A DNA stretch of 42,254 nt from Leptolyngbyaceae cyanobacterium T60_A2020_046 (GCA_015272155.1 JACYME010000083.1:1-42254); one strand, 5' to 3'; positions 31,313-41,912 are shown, numbered from the stretch's first letter. The notes: a model not told the origin generated them from the letters alone. Made by a program: numbers and translations.

Positions 31313-33700
31313 CTATTCTCCCTCAGAGCCACCATCCCCCGAGGGAGCCGGGGCCGGCGGAGCGGGGGCGGGAGCCGGAGCGGGGGCGGGAGCCGGAGCT
31401 ACGGGTGCAGGCTCGGGTGCTGCTGGCGGAGGTGCAGGCTCTCCGCTGCCATCGCCAGAGGGCGCAGGGGCTGAGGGTGTCGTCGGGGGCGGGGCCGGGG
31501 CGCTGCTGCCATCCTCAGGGTGTGCGGGCTGTCCGCTACCACCGGAGCTGGGTGCGGCGGGTGCGGCGGTGTCTGGGGATTCCGATGCGGTTGGTTCTGC
31601 GGGTTCTGCATTAGCGGTGTCGCGATCGCTGTCATTGCGATCGGCCCCGCTTGCTGTCACCCGGCCTGGTTTCACAGGCTTGGCCTCAATCGTGCCTTCC
31701 CGGCCATCGAGAGACGGCAATTCTGGAAATTCTTGGACTGGAATCTCGTCCACAATTTGGGAAACAAACTGCCGCCACGTTGCCGCCGCTGAACTGCTTG
31801 CGCCCCAGGTGCTGCTGTTGTCGTCATTGCCCAACCACACCCCCACCACAAGCTGGGGGATGTACCCAACAAACCAGAGATCGCGATTGCGCTCCGAGGT
31901 TCCGGTTTTACCCGCCACAGGCCGTCCGATCGCCGCCCGACTGCCCGTGCCGCCTTCAACCACGCCCCGCAGCATCCAGGTCATGATGGCCGCAGTTTCC
32001 GCATCTACGGCCTGTTGCGGTTCTTCATTGAAGGTATAGAGGACGTTGCCCGAACTATCCAGGATGCGTCGAATGCCGTGGGCTTTGATATGTTTGCCTT
32101 CCGCAGCGAGGGTGCCATAGGCGCTGGTCAGTTCCAGCAGGTTCACCTCCGAAGCCCCGAGCGCCAGCGAGTAGGTGGGGCGTAGCTCAGACTCAATGCC
32201 CATGCGTTGAGCCATGGCAATCACAGGCTCGAAGCCCACATCAATCAGTACCTTAACGGCGACGATGTTAATCGATGAGGTCAGAGCCCGCTGCATCGAG
32301 ACGGTACCGCTAAAGGTGCCGCCGTAGTTTTTGGGCTCGTAGCCATCGACCACAAACTTGGCGTCAACGTAGCTTTTATTCGGCGGCATGCCTGCCGCGA
32401 TCGCCGTCGCATACACGAAGGTTTTGAAGGTCGAACCGGGCTGTCGCTGGGCCTGGACGGCACGGTTAAACTGACTTTCATTGAAGTCGGTGCCGCCTAC
32501 CATGGCCTTGATCTCGCCCGTCTGGGGATCAATGGCGACGAGGGATGCTTGACTAAAGCGCTGCTGTCGTCCGGTCGTTTCCACCGTTTCTTCGATAGTG
32601 GTCTGGGCCTTGCGTTGCCAGTCTACGTTCAGCGTTGTTTCAACGATCAGCCCCCCCGATTCAATCACCTCGGCGGGGAGCAGGTCGGCCAACTGCCGCT
32701 GAATGTAAATAGTGAAGTAAGGAAATTCGCTGTAGAGAAACTTCGGCTCATTGGGGGTGGTGATCACCTCCGTCGCGATCGCGGCGTTTGCCTCTTCTTC
32801 CGTAATGATGCCGTTTTCCAACATCCGCATAATCACGATGTCGCGCTGCTGACGCGCCGCCTCAGGATCCACCAAGGGGGAATAGAGGCTTGGAGCCGGA
32901 GCCATCCCGGCAATCAGCGCAGACTCTGCAAGGGTCAGGTCTTGAACGGTTTTGCCAAAGTAAATCCAAGCCGCATCGGCCACGCCGTAGGCTCCTGCCC
33001 CCAAGTAGACGAGGTTGAGGTAGCGCTCTAGGATAACCGTTTTGTCGTAGGTGTCCTCAATTTTGAGGGCAAGCAATGCCTCACGGACTTTGCGGGTAAA
33101 GCTGCGATCTTGGTCGAGGAAGGCAATGCGGGCGAGTTGTTGGGTAATCGTGCTGGCCCCTTCAACGACATCGCGGCGGCGGAGGTTGGCGAGGGATGCC
33201 CGGGCGATCGCCTGAAAATCCACTCCATCGTGGACGTAAAAACGTCGATCCTCAGCGGCGATAAAGGCTTGCAGCAACACCGAGGGCATGGCTTCGTAGC
33301 CGACTTTTTCGCGGGTGGCAGGGCCAATTTTTTGCAGAATGCTGCCGTCTGCCGCTTGGAGGGTGATGGTGCCGTCACGCTCAAAGCTCGTCAGACTGGA
33401 CACATCGGGCAATTGGGCATCGGTGGCGCGCCACACACGATACACGCGATTTGCTCCGCCCGCACCAAGAGCTCCGGTGAGCAGCACAATCCAAAACAGC
33501 GGGCGGTAGTGAAGGGGCCGTCGCCGCCGGGGCTGTTTTGCCGTTGGGGATTGAGGATCATAGTGGGGGGGAGCTACCACAGGTGCGGAGGGAGACTCGG
33601 CACTAGTCATATTGAGGGTGGCAGGACGAGGCCGCCGCCGCCTGCGCTGTCCGCTTGAACCCCAGATTCCCAACATTTTTGAGAAGGCGTTTGCCACCAT
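31313..33700 (-). CDS. Class A penicillin-binding protein (bifunctional transglycosylase/transpeptidase)
   Basis: 795 residues, peptidoglycan synthesis at the inner membrane. Basic N-terminus (RRRRRPRP), one membrane helix at about 67-83, GT51 transglycosylase with AAEDRRFYVHDGVDF (148-162) and STITQQLAR (183-191), then the transpeptidase with SxxK as STFK (423-426), SIN (476-478) and KTG (598-600). After about residue 680 comes a disordered Ala/Pro/Ser/Gly-rich tail of some 110 residues, ending in runs of AP dipeptides, which is longer than usual for the family. An AGGAG stands 3 bases before the ATG at 33700, a short spacing. Convergent with the uptake operon. Confidence 0.93.
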   Translation of the reverse strand: MVANAFSKMLGIWGSSGQRRRRRPRPATLNMTSAESPSAPVVAPPHYDPQSPTAKQPRRRRPLHYRPLFWIVLLTGALGAGGANRVYRVWRATDAQLPDVSSLTSFERDGTITLQAADGSILQKIGPATREKVGYEAMPSVLLQAFIAAEDRRFYVHDGVDFQAIARASLANLRRRDVVEGASTITQQLARIAFLDQDRSFTRKVREALLALKIEDTYDKTVILERYLNLVYLGAGAYGVADAAWIYFGKTVQDLTLAESALIAGMAPAPSLYSPLVDPEAARQQRDIVIMRMLENGIITEEEANAAIATEVITTPNEPKFLYSEFPYFTIYIQRQLADLLPAEVIESGGLIVETTLNVDWQRKAQTTIEETVETTGRQQRFSQASLVAIDPQTGEIKAMVGGTDFNESQFNRAVQAQRQPGSTFKTFVYATAIAAGMPPNKSYVDAKFVVDGYEPKNYGGTFSGTVSMQRALTSSINIVAVKVLIDVGFEPVIAMAQRMGIESELRPTYSLALGASEVNLLELTSAYGTLAAEGKHIKAHGIRRILDSSGNVLYTFNEEPQQAVDAETAAIMTWMLRGVVEGGTGSRAAIGRPVAGKTGTSERNRDLWFVGYIPQLVVGVWLGNDDNSSTWGASSSAAATWRQFVSQIVDEIPVQEFPELPSLDGREGTIEAKPVKPGRVTASGADRNDSDRDTANAEPAEPTASESPDTAAPAAPSSGGSGQPAHPEDGSSAPAPPPTTPSAPAPSGDGSGEPAPPPAAPEPAPVAPAPAPAPAPAPAPPAPAPSGDGGSEGE

Positions 33701-33829
33701 CTACTCCTGTCCTACCAGAGACATTCGCTGCTGTTTTGAAATGCAACCAGCGCGGGCGATCGCGCGATACCGAAGTTAGCCTACCATCCCCTTTGAAAGG
33801 AACCGGGGTAGAGAGCGGCTGCCATTGGC

Positions 33830-34828
33830 CTAGACCAACGCAGAATGGCCCAAGGCGAGGGCGGTAACCAACATGCCGAGTACCAGGAAGGGCTGGGCAC
33901 TAGCCTGATACTTCACATCATTCTCAAGGGGATTTCGCAGGAAGTACATATCCTGAAAAGTGATTTGCGGAATGATGAGGAGCACCAGCAAGACCGCGTA
34001 GCGATTTTGATGGATGCTCATGAGGTATGCTGCCACACCACCCTGGAAAACGTCGATCATCAAGACACAAATCCAGGCCGCAGCCGTGACACCAAACATC
34101 ACAGGCAAGGACTTGAGGCCAAGCTGGCGATCGCCCTCCACGCTTTTGAAATCATTTACCACAGCGATGCCGAGCCCCGCCAGACTGTAGAACAGCGTCA
34201 GCAACACAATGGTGAGGTTGAGTTCCCCAAACAGCGCATGACCCGCCCACCACGGCAGGGCAATGTAGCTCGCGCCGAGGGCATAGTTGCCGAGCCAACC
34301 ATTTTGCTTGAGCTTCAAGGGGGGAGCGGAGTAAATGAAGGACAGAAACGCCCCCCCGATCGCGAGGGCCGTAATTGTTGGGAAGTCATGACCGGCCCAC
34401 TGGTCGAGGCCATAGGCGACGGCGATGCCGCTAAAGAGCAACACGAGGATTTGGGCCGCAACCTGGGGCACCGAAATGGCCCCCGATGGAATCGGGCGAT
34501 AGGGCTCGTTGATGGCGTCAATTTCGCGATCATAAAAGTCGTTGAGGGTCTGGGTATAGCCCGTGAGCAGCGGCCCCGAGAGCAACATGCAGGCCGCTGA
34601 AATCATGACTGTTTCAACGCTCCACACAAAATTGCCGGAGGAGGCCGCACCACACACCACGCCCCAAATCAGCGGAATCCAGGTGATGGGCTTCATCAGT
34701 TGAAGCCGAATTTTCCAAATCGAGGTGTCGCCGCCGTCTGCGCCCTTCATGCCAAGCAACTGGCGGGCTTTGCTGCCGCGCTGGGCCTCGGGGGCTTCGG
34801 GGGTCGGGGTCGATGCTGGATCAGTCAT
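33830..34828 (-). CDS. chlG: Chlorophyll synthase ChlG
   Basis: Esterifies chlorophyllide with phytyl or geranylgeranyl diphosphate in the thylakoid membrane; last step of chlorophyll a synthesis. 332 residues of the UbiA superfamily with about eight membrane helices. Diagnostic stretches: LMKPITWIPLIWGVVCGAASSGN, TLNDFYDREIDAINEPYRPIPSGAIS (95-120, Asp-rich site 1), SAPPLKLKQNGWLGNYALGASYIALPWWAGHALFG, and AVVNDFKSVEGDRQLGLKSLPV (site 2). The N-terminal 35 residues are polar. Single gene; about 130 bases separate it from the penicillin-binding protein gene. Confidence 0.96.
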   Translation of the reverse strand: MTDPASTPTPEAPEAQRGSKARQLLGMKGADGGDTSIWKIRLQLMKPITWIPLIWGVVCGAASSGNFVWSVETVMISAACMLLSGPLLTGYTQTLNDFYDREIDAINEPYRPIPSGAISVPQVAAQILVLLFSGIAVAYGLDQWAGHDFPTITALAIGGAFLSFIYSAPPLKLKQNGWLGNYALGASYIALPWWAGHALFGELNLTIVLLTLFYSLAGLGIAVVNDFKSVEGDRQLGLKSLPVMFGVTAAAWICVLMIDVFQGGVAAYLMSIHQNRYAVLLVLLIIPQITFQDMYFLRNPLENDVKYQASAQPFLVLGMLVTALALGHSALV

Positions 34829-34955
34829 GGTAATTGCAATAGGGGATAGACTTTCGTCGTCAACGATCGCATCAGATTAACCATACCTGCCTGCCTGGGG
34901 TCAAGTCTTGGGGGGGCCGGGCAATGCTGCGAGGCGCGATCGCAACCTACATCGC

Positions 34956-36053
34956 CTAGAACGACAGTATCAGGTAATGGTCTTGGAACTTTGCGCCCGT
35001 GATGCTGCGATTGCGAAGCGAATCCGGCAGATCCAGATTGCGCCGCTGATCGCCAGCGGAAATGGTCACCTCAGGGCCGTACTGGGTCAGGGTAATCTGA
35101 TCCTTCTGAAAACCCGGTAAGAAGAGCTTGACCTGCCTGGCTGCCTCATCCACCGTGACCGATCGCGGGCTGGTCTGGGCGGCGAGATCCCAGTTGGGCA
35201 GGGCTGCCATCAACGGCTCCCACTGGTCATCTACCAGGGCCGGCACGTAGTGAACGACCAGAGGCGCAAACTGGGCCTCTAGGGGCGCAACGGTTTCCAC
35301 GCCGACCGCAATCACCCCACCAATGGTGAGGCCAACCTGCTGGGCACTGCCCCAGAGATGATGGGCCGTCGTCGCCCCAAAGCGATCGCGCCCAGTCACC
35401 AAAAATCCTAAAACCTGCTGGGGGTTGTGAAGGGCATCCCGACCGGCTTCCAGCAGCGATCGCGCTTGCCCCACGGGTTTTTCCATCTCTTCTTGGGTGC
35501 CCCCAATATTCAAAATTGCTGCCGCCACGGGCTGAATAAAGGGCGTCAACGCCCGTGCCAGATCCGACGCCTGGATGACCGCCTGAAAACGCCGAATGTA
35601 CCAATCCAAGCCATTGGGCAAGTCCCACATGCGCAGCAGCGATCGCCCATCCCGCCCATCCAGCACAATGATGTCGTACTGGCCGCTGCCATACAGCTCG
35701 CGCACGGCATTCAGGGCCAGGGCCTCATCCATGCCTGGTAGCACGACCAATTCCTGACCATAAACCTGCTTTAGGAGAGGGCTGCGGAGATACTGAGCCT
35801 CTAGCGCTTTCACCAGATCCCAGTTTTTCTCCAGCAGCTCCGTCGCCCGCAGTTGCATCCCCCACAGATTTGTCGCGATCGCTTGGGGTTGGCCCGTCAG
35901 CGCCTGCCCCCAAAGCTGGCTGGGCAGCGGCCCGTCGTCTTGGGTAAGCCACAGCACCCGCTTCCCCCCATGGGCAAGCTGACGAGCCGCCGCCACCGTC
36001 ACCACGGCGCAATCGGTTCGGGATTGCCCCAAAAAGGTCAAAATCTGAGCCAT
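34956..36053 (-). CDS. ArsA/Get3-like protein with degenerate P-loop and HSP20-like C-terminus
   Basis: 365 residues. The fold is that of the ArsA-type ATPases of cyanobacteria (ILTFLG at the start, AAARQLAHGGKRVLW, DIIVLDGRDGRSLLRMWDLP, LDWYIRRF). The nucleotide loop, normally GKGGxGRTT or GKGGVGKTT after TFLG, reads GQSRTDCAV (9-17): the Gly-rich run, both lysines and the Thr are gone, so ATP binding in the usual way is unlikely. The C-terminal about 65 residues (VKLFLPGFQKDQITLTQYGPEVTIS...GAKFQDHYLILSF) look like the alpha-crystallin/HSP20-like module of this family. The frame is intact, which argues against a pseudogene. Downstream of DUF2862, 29 bases apart, probably cotranscribed. Confidence 0.8.
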   Translation of the reverse strand: MAQILTFLGQSRTDCAVVTVAAARQLAHGGKRVLWLTQDDGPLPSQLWGQALTGQPQAIATNLWGMQLRATELLEKNWDLVKALEAQYLRSPLLKQVYGQELVVLPGMDEALALNAVRELYGSGQYDIIVLDGRDGRSLLRMWDLPNGLDWYIRRFQAVIQASDLARALTPFIQPVAAAILNIGGTQEEMEKPVGQARSLLEAGRDALHNPQQVLGFLVTGRDRFGATTAHHLWGSAQQVGLTIGGVIAVGVETVAPLEAQFAPLVVHYVPALVDDQWEPLMAALPNWDLAAQTSPRSVTVDEAARQVKLFLPGFQKDQITLTQYGPEVTISAGDQRRNLDLPDSLRNRSITGAKFQDHYLILSF

Positions 36054-36082
36054 CGGGCATCCTCCTACTAAATGCTGCCTGA

Positions 36083-36283
36083 CTACTGGGTCACCATCAG
36101 CTCGTCCTCAAAAAACCAGGCAGAAAAATCGTCGCCAAACTGTACGACCACGCCGACGCCGCTACCGTCCACCATTTTGAACTGCCGCACCACGCCAACC
36201 TGCCCCAGCCGGGCGACCAAGTCTTGCGATACGCGATCGCGCAGGCGACGTACCTTTACCTTTTGTCCAATCTCCAAACCCAT
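36083..36283 (-). CDS. DUF2862 small protein
   Basis: 66 residues: [62 protein letters not shown]. This is the DUF2862 type, short SH3-like beta proteins found in cyanobacteria and plants, of unknown function. It precedes the ArsA-like gene on the same strand and is divergent from hisF, with about 200 bases between starts. Confidence 0.82.
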   Translation of the reverse strand: MGLEIGQKVKVRRLRDRVSQDLVARLGQVGVVRQFKMVDGSGVGVVVQFGDDFSAWFFEDELMVTQ

Positions 36284-36484
36284 GCGCTCCTACCCGTTAT
36301 TGTCGAGGCGCGTCTTGCGCCGTTTCACGAACCAATCCACAGTGTATCAGCGTCTTGCGCCATCGTAGACTATGGATTAGCGGCGAAAACTGGGGGCAAA
36401 ATATCGCCCATTTTTTGCGCTGCGGATTTTCTCACGAAGAACCGCGATCGCTCCCGTTCCTTTCCAACCACACCGCACTGCACA

Positions 36485-37249
36485 ATGCTCGCAAAACGAA
36501 TTCTTCCCTGTCTGGATGTCAAAGCTGGCCGCGTCGTCAAAGGGGTCAACTTTGTAGACCTTCGAGACGCTGGAGATCCCGTTGAGCTAGCGCAGGTGTA
36601 TAACAATGCCGGAGCTGATGAACTCGTGTTTCTGGACATCACCGCCACCCACGAAGACCGAGACATCCTTATCGATGTGGTGTATCGCACCGCCGAGCAG
36701 GTTTTCATTCCCCTCACGGTGGGCGGCGGCATTCAAACCTTAGAAAAGATTAAACAATTGTTAAGGGCGGGGGCCGATAAGGTGAGCCTGAATTCTGCTG
36801 CCGTCAAGGACCCAGACTTTGTGAACCGCGCCAGCGATCGCTTTGGCCGTCAGTGCATTGTCGTCGCCATTGATGCCCGCCGCCGCGTCGATCCAGACAA
36901 TCCAGGCTGGGATGTATACGTGCGGGGGGGGCGTGAGAATACCGGGTTAGACGCGATCGCATGGGCTGAAAACGTGGTCGCCCGAGGCGCAGGGGAACTG
37001 CTGATTACCAGCATGGATGCCGATGGTACCCAGCAGGGCTACGACCTTGAGCTCACCCGCACCATTGCCGAGCGCGTGCCCGTGCCCGTGATTGCCTCTG
37101 GCGGGGCAGGCACCTGCCAGCACATCTATGAAGCCCTGACTGAAGGGCGATCGGAAGCGGCGTTGCTGGCGTCATTACTCCACTACGGACAACTGAGCGT
37201 AGCAGACATTAAGGCATACCTAGCAGCTCGCAACGTCATCGTGCGATAG
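36485..37249 (+). CDS. hisF: Imidazole glycerol phosphate synthase subunit HisF
   Basis: Cyclase subunit that, with HisH, turns PRFAR and ammonia into imidazole glycerol phosphate and AICAR in histidine synthesis. 254 residues from the ATG at 36485 ([20 protein letters not shown]), a full-length (beta/alpha)8 barrel. Catalytic Asp residues are D11 (CLDV) and D130 (VVAIDARR). Phosphate-binding loops [12 protein letters not shown] and [10 protein letters not shown] are present, as is [16 protein letters not shown]. The frame runs upstream to 36224, but that part is not protein-like. hisH is not adjacent. Confidence 0.97.
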   Translation: MLAKRILPCLDVKAGRVVKGVNFVDLRDAGDPVELAQVYNNAGADELVFLDITATHEDRDILIDVVYRTAEQVFIPLTVGGGIQTLEKIKQLLRAGADKVSLNSAAVKDPDFVNRASDRFGRQCIVVAIDARRRVDPDNPGWDVYVRGGRENTGLDAIAWAENVVARGAGELLITSMDADGTQQGYDLELTRTIAERVPVPVIASGGAGTCQHIYEALTEGRSEAALLASLLHYGQLSVADIKAYLAARNVIVR

Positions 37250-37352
37250 CAGCCGCCCCCTTAGACTCATCCCATTCCGCCCAAAAGTCCGGCGATCGCC
37301 CCTTGACAATCGCGGAAAATCTGCCCTCTTTTCTGGATTTCTCAGAATGGGG

Positions 37353-37381
37353 GTGTCATTCCCCTTAAAGTTCGTTACAAT
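37353..37381 (+). promoter_or_regulatory. Candidate sigma70 promoter
   Basis: GTGTCA (37353-37358), 17-base spacer, TACAAT (37376-37381). It is well placed for the small membrane protein gene starting at 37410 or 37431. Confidence 0.45.
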
Positions 37382-37409
37382 GCGTAACATCGGCGTGTAA
37401 CGTTCAGGA

Positions 37410-37727
37410 TTGCGTCAACTCGCAATACTTATGCTGCTGCTTATTCTCATTGTGGTTATCGCGCTTGTTGCCTGGGCCCTGCGGCTTATGGAAGAAGCGA
37501 TTCAAAGTCAAGAATTCTCGCTCATGCTTGCGGGGTTCTTGGTGGCATCTTCGGCTGCTGCGATGATGGCGGTCTATTTTTTGATGGGTCACTACATGGT
37601 TTATATGGATCATGCCATTAACTCTGCAGCGTTGGATTCGGCGTCTGTATTGTCCTACCAGTGGCCAACGACCGATGCAGGGGAATGGCTGATTGAGTTT
37701 TCTGACTTGCCCGATGGGTCGCTTTAG
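37410..37727 (+). CDS. Small two-helix membrane protein, unknown
   Basis: 105 residues if the TTG at 37410 is used, 98 from the ATG at 37431. Two membrane helices are visible, LAILMLLLILIVVIALVAWAL and LMLAGFLVASSAAAMMAVYFLMG, then a short soluble tail ending EWLIEFSDLPDGSL. No family recognised. A plausible promoter lies 29 bases before the TTG. It follows hisF but is probably a separate transcript. Confidence 0.6.
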   Translation: MRQLAILMLLLILIVVIALVAWALRLMEEAIQSQEFSLMLAGFLVASSAAAMMAVYFLMGHYMVYMDHAINSAALDSASVLSYQWPTTDAGEWLIEFSDLPDGSL

Positions 37728-37927
37728 CGCTCCGTTGTGGAAGCTGTGCTACCCATCTGAAAAGCGCCACCGTAAAATATACGCCTCATACGCCATACCT
37801 TAGAAAACTAATAAAGGGTGGGGAAGAACCTGTGTTCTCCTTGGCAACTCGCCTCATTGCATAGGTCAGCCTCGGAAGAAACCGGCTTCCTGTCCCGACG
37901 TTCTGATCCTGCTTGACGCCAGTTTAC
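37728..37927. other. Intergenic region after the two-helix gene
   Basis: 200 bases. GGAAG-AAACCGG-CTTCC (37874-37890) is a short palindrome sharing the AGAAACCGG core seen after ftsH. No gene is seen. Confidence 0.5.
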
Positions 37928-38275
37928 TCACTGATTGGCTCTAGTTTTATATCCCTTCCCAATATTTGGAGAAGGACTTTGCCTGACTGCCTGACACAAG
38001 TGCCTCAAAGCATTGATATTCAGTTGTTTCACATCTGGAGCTGGAATCTCGAACTCTAGGGCTGAAAATCTTGGGTTAGAGTCCTTTTGCGTATAGACTC
38101 TCAACGAAAAATCTAGGACTTCCAGAGATGTGTCAGGCAACCAGCATCCTTCCTCAGAATGTTGAGATCGCAGTAGAAATTTTGGTTAGGATATTCAATT
38201 GTTTGGTAGATGCTCACTGCCGTGGAGATAATAGCTTGCAACCGTCCCCAGGCTGCCGGAGACTGCTACTTGGCT
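37928..38275 (-). pseudogene. Broken gene of unknown family, two frames
   Basis: Reading leftwards, one frame gives QSPAAWGRLQAIISTAV, SIYQTIEYPNQNFYCDLNI and LRKDAGC, then turns to nonsense. A neighbouring frame picks up near 38160 with SEEGCWLPDTSLEVLDFSLR, VYTQKDSNPRFSALEFEIP and APDVKQLNINALRHLCQAVR, and stops at 37928. The fit DAG/GCW at the changeover suggests one frameshift around 38145. No start codon is evident for the first frame, so the N-terminus is missing. I do not recognise the family. Base use is AT-richer than the genome. Confidence 0.5.
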
Positions 38276-38312
38276 ATTTAGAGTGGACGGAAAAGTAGGG
38301 TCAGGAAACCAC

Positions 38313-38350
38313 CCCTAGGCAAAGTGGCTGACCCTAGGTAAAGTGGCTGA
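38313..38350. repeat. 19-base tandem duplication
   Basis: CCCTAGGCAAAGTGGCTGA (38313-38331) is followed directly by the same word with T for C at position 8 (38332-38350). It lies about 110 bases beyond the 3' end of the histidine kinase gene. Confidence 0.9.
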
Positions 38351-38462
38351 GATCCCCTAAAATGCTGAGAAAATTCTGTGGGTTGGAGTATTTAGAAGAT
38401 TCAATATATGACGATGAGCCTCTGAAAATTAGGATCTGGGGACCATCGTTTCTCGAATTTTA

Positions 38463-39671
38463 TTATGTGTTTTTCAGTGGGCTAAAGCCAGTATGAGGTA
38501 GCTCAATTAGGAACTCTGTCTGGCCAGTTTCTGAGTAACATTTGAGCCGTCCATGATGTTTTTGGGTGATGATCTGATAACTAATCGACAATCCTAAACC
38601 TGTGCCTTTGCCAACAGGTTTAGTCGTAAAAAATGGGTCAAACAATTTTCTCTGAACTTCTGGCTTAATGCCAGATCCATTATCCCGAATAAAGACTTGA
38701 ATCCACTGATCTCGACAGCACGTCTGAATCTCAATCTGGGGGTCTTGAAGAAATTCGTCATCCATTGCCTCCTCTAGCGCATCAATGGCATTGACCAGAA
38801 TATTCATGAATACCTGATTGATTTCTCCGGCATAACAAGTTATCGATGGAATTTCTCCGTACCGACGGACAACTTGAATTGGTAATCGTCGGCCATTTTC
38901 TCGCAAACGATGATCTAGGATAATTAGAGTGCTGTCTAAACCCTGATGTAGATCAACTGACTTAATTGCAGACTCATTCATACGCGAGAACTGCTTGAGG
39001 CTGCCAACAATTTCAGTGATTCGATGGGAACCATTTCCCATCGATTTGAGCAGGCTTAGCAGGTCCTCACTGATGAAGTCAAAATCAATATCCTGAAGAT
39101 ACTTCTCGATTTTAGGATCCTGATTTGGTAAGGCCTCCTGATAAAGACTAATGAGATTCATTAAGTCCTGAATATATTTTTGAGCTGGTGCAAGATTGGC
39201 ATGAATAAAATTGACCGGATTATTGATTTCATGGGCAATACCGGCAACCATTTGCCCTAGGCCAGCCATCTTTTCTGTTTGGATCAAAGTCGGAACCTGT
39301 TGTAATCGAGCGAGGGATTCCTCTGCCCGTTGTTTGGCTTGACTGAGTTGCTGTTTTGAATGAATGAGATGTTGGAGTGTCTGATGATAGGTCGTGACGC
39401 TGAAGAGAACAAAGAAGGAGCCTCCAAAGAATACGAGTCCAGTTAGGAGGGTGACCAAGTTCATGTTTTGATCCCATGTTAGCCAGGCAGCTAAGGAATA
39501 GCCGCCTAGGAACAGGATCATCAGAGAATATAAAATCTTCCAGTTTCGAGGAATTTCCTCTCGGGGAAATAGAAGAAGTAAGTTTTGAGTCTTCCGGATT
39601 GACACGAGCATTGTAATCGTGCCGGCTAGGATTAAAAACGTAGGGACCTCTTTGAAGAATGAGGCTTCCAT
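38463..39671 (-). CDS. Membrane sensor histidine kinase, orphan
   Basis: 402 residues from the ATG at 39671, which has an AGGA 9-12 bases upstream; a TTG at 39689 is less likely. Three hydrophobic segments near the N-terminus (about 8-24, 45-65, 70-95) with very short loops, so it probably senses within the membrane. A coiled linker (QHLIHSKQQLSQAKQRAEES) leads to the H-box GIAHEINNPVNF (His147). N-box NQVFMNILVNAIDAL, G1 DNGSGI, F-box FDPFFTTK and G2 GKGTGLGLSI are all intact, so it should be active. No response regulator is adjacent. The gene is AT-richer than its neighbours and has no HIP1 sites, suggesting recent acquisition. Confidence 0.9.
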   Translation of the reverse strand: MEASFFKEVPTFLILAGTITMLVSIRKTQNLLLLFPREEIPRNWKILYSLMILFLGGYSLAAWLTWDQNMNLVTLLTGLVFFGGSFFVLFSVTTYHQTLQHLIHSKQQLSQAKQRAEESLARLQQVPTLIQTEKMAGLGQMVAGIAHEINNPVNFIHANLAPAQKYIQDLMNLISLYQEALPNQDPKIEKYLQDIDFDFISEDLLSLLKSMGNGSHRITEIVGSLKQFSRMNESAIKSVDLHQGLDSTLIILDHRLRENGRRLPIQVVRRYGEIPSITCYAGEINQVFMNILVNAIDALEEAMDDEFLQDPQIEIQTCCRDQWIQVFIRDNGSGIKPEVQRKLFDPFFTTKPVGKGTGLGLSISYQIITQKHHGRLKCYSETGQTEFLIELPHTGFSPLKNT

Positions 39672-40120
39672 GATCTCTGTTCCTATCAACTTTTTATAAT
39701 ATCTAGTTCGCGATCGCGCTTCTTTTGAAAGCTTGACTCAGATCATCAGTGCTAGGGAATCTCTCGAAAAGAGGTGCCTAATAACGTCCAACCCACCTCA
39801 GAGAATTCATAATCCTCTGCCTCTTCCATCAACTTGCGTTGATGCGCAGGTGGGCTTTGGGTGCTGCTTTGCCATTAAGCTCCTTTTTTAGGATCGCTCC
39901 AAGAGAAATAGGGCCGGATCTGAAGTCTTTCCTTAAACGGGTAAGGGGTTCGGAGCAGATGCTAAGCAGCCGAGATGCACACTGTTAAGATTTGCCCCCA
40001 AAGTTTTCCCATGTCAGTTGGTGATTTGAGATCACCTACTTTCTCATTAGGAGAAGAGATGCATGTCAGGAAAACAGCCTCGCCAAGAGACAGATTTTCC
40101 CTAGAGTTTGTTAGCCTATC
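39672..40120. other. Intergenic region upstream of the histidine kinase
   Basis: 450 bases. On the minus strand a TATTAT -10-like box lies about 25 bases before the kinase start. GGTGAT-N5-ATCACC (40020-40036) is a small palindrome. Otherwise nothing recognisable. Confidence 0.45.
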
Positions 40121-40405
40121 ATGGGTTTTATTGATCTAATAAACGTGCCAAGCACGGCGTTATCTTTTCGCGTACTGGGCAGGTCAATAAGCAATCGTAA
40201 AATCGGCATGGAAACGCTGGTAGACATCGATTTTACGGTACTGGAAAATTGTGACAACACCGTGACAGAGCCCGGTTGTAGGATTCAGTTTTCATGGGGA
40301 ACACCCCAGTCTTACAAGGTTGAGAGAGATGTGGCCAATGACGTTGGTCTCGTGCGTTGGGAACTTCAGATTGCTCAGGAGGTTGTCCAGCGCGATATTA
40401 TCTAG
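40121..40405 (+). CDS. Hypothetical protein, possibly real
   Basis: 94 residues from the ATG at 40121; a start at 40208 (METLVDIDFTVLENC) is also possible. Composition is mixed and protein-like (CRIQFSWGTPQSYKVERDVAND, VRWELQIAQEVVQRDII), but no family is recognised and no ribosome binding site is evident. It lies in the AT-richer segment between the kinase and fumC. Confidence 0.4.
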   Translation: MGFIDLINVPSTALSFRVLGRSISNRKIGMETLVDIDFTVLENCDNTVTEPGCRIQFSWGTPQSYKVERDVANDVGLVRWELQIAQEVVQRDII

Positions 40406-40517
40406 CATCGTCTCTGGAGAGCGGCGATCGCTTCAAAACCTCACTGTATGAGCACGAATAAGGACAAGACCATCGCACCTGCTCGGCAGGTTTGGCAACC
40501 CCTGTGCGCTTTGTATG

Positions 40518-41912
<1,395 letters not shown>

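Noticed and set aside
31330-31500. GC-rich near-repeat resembling a VNTR or CRISPR
   Set aside because: No constant repeat and unique spacer structure; it encodes the Ala/Pro tail of the penicillin-binding protein.
33845-34600. 251-residue plus-strand frame opposite chlG
   Set aside because: Shadow of chlG, Gln/Arg/Glu-rich as expected for the antisense of membrane helices.
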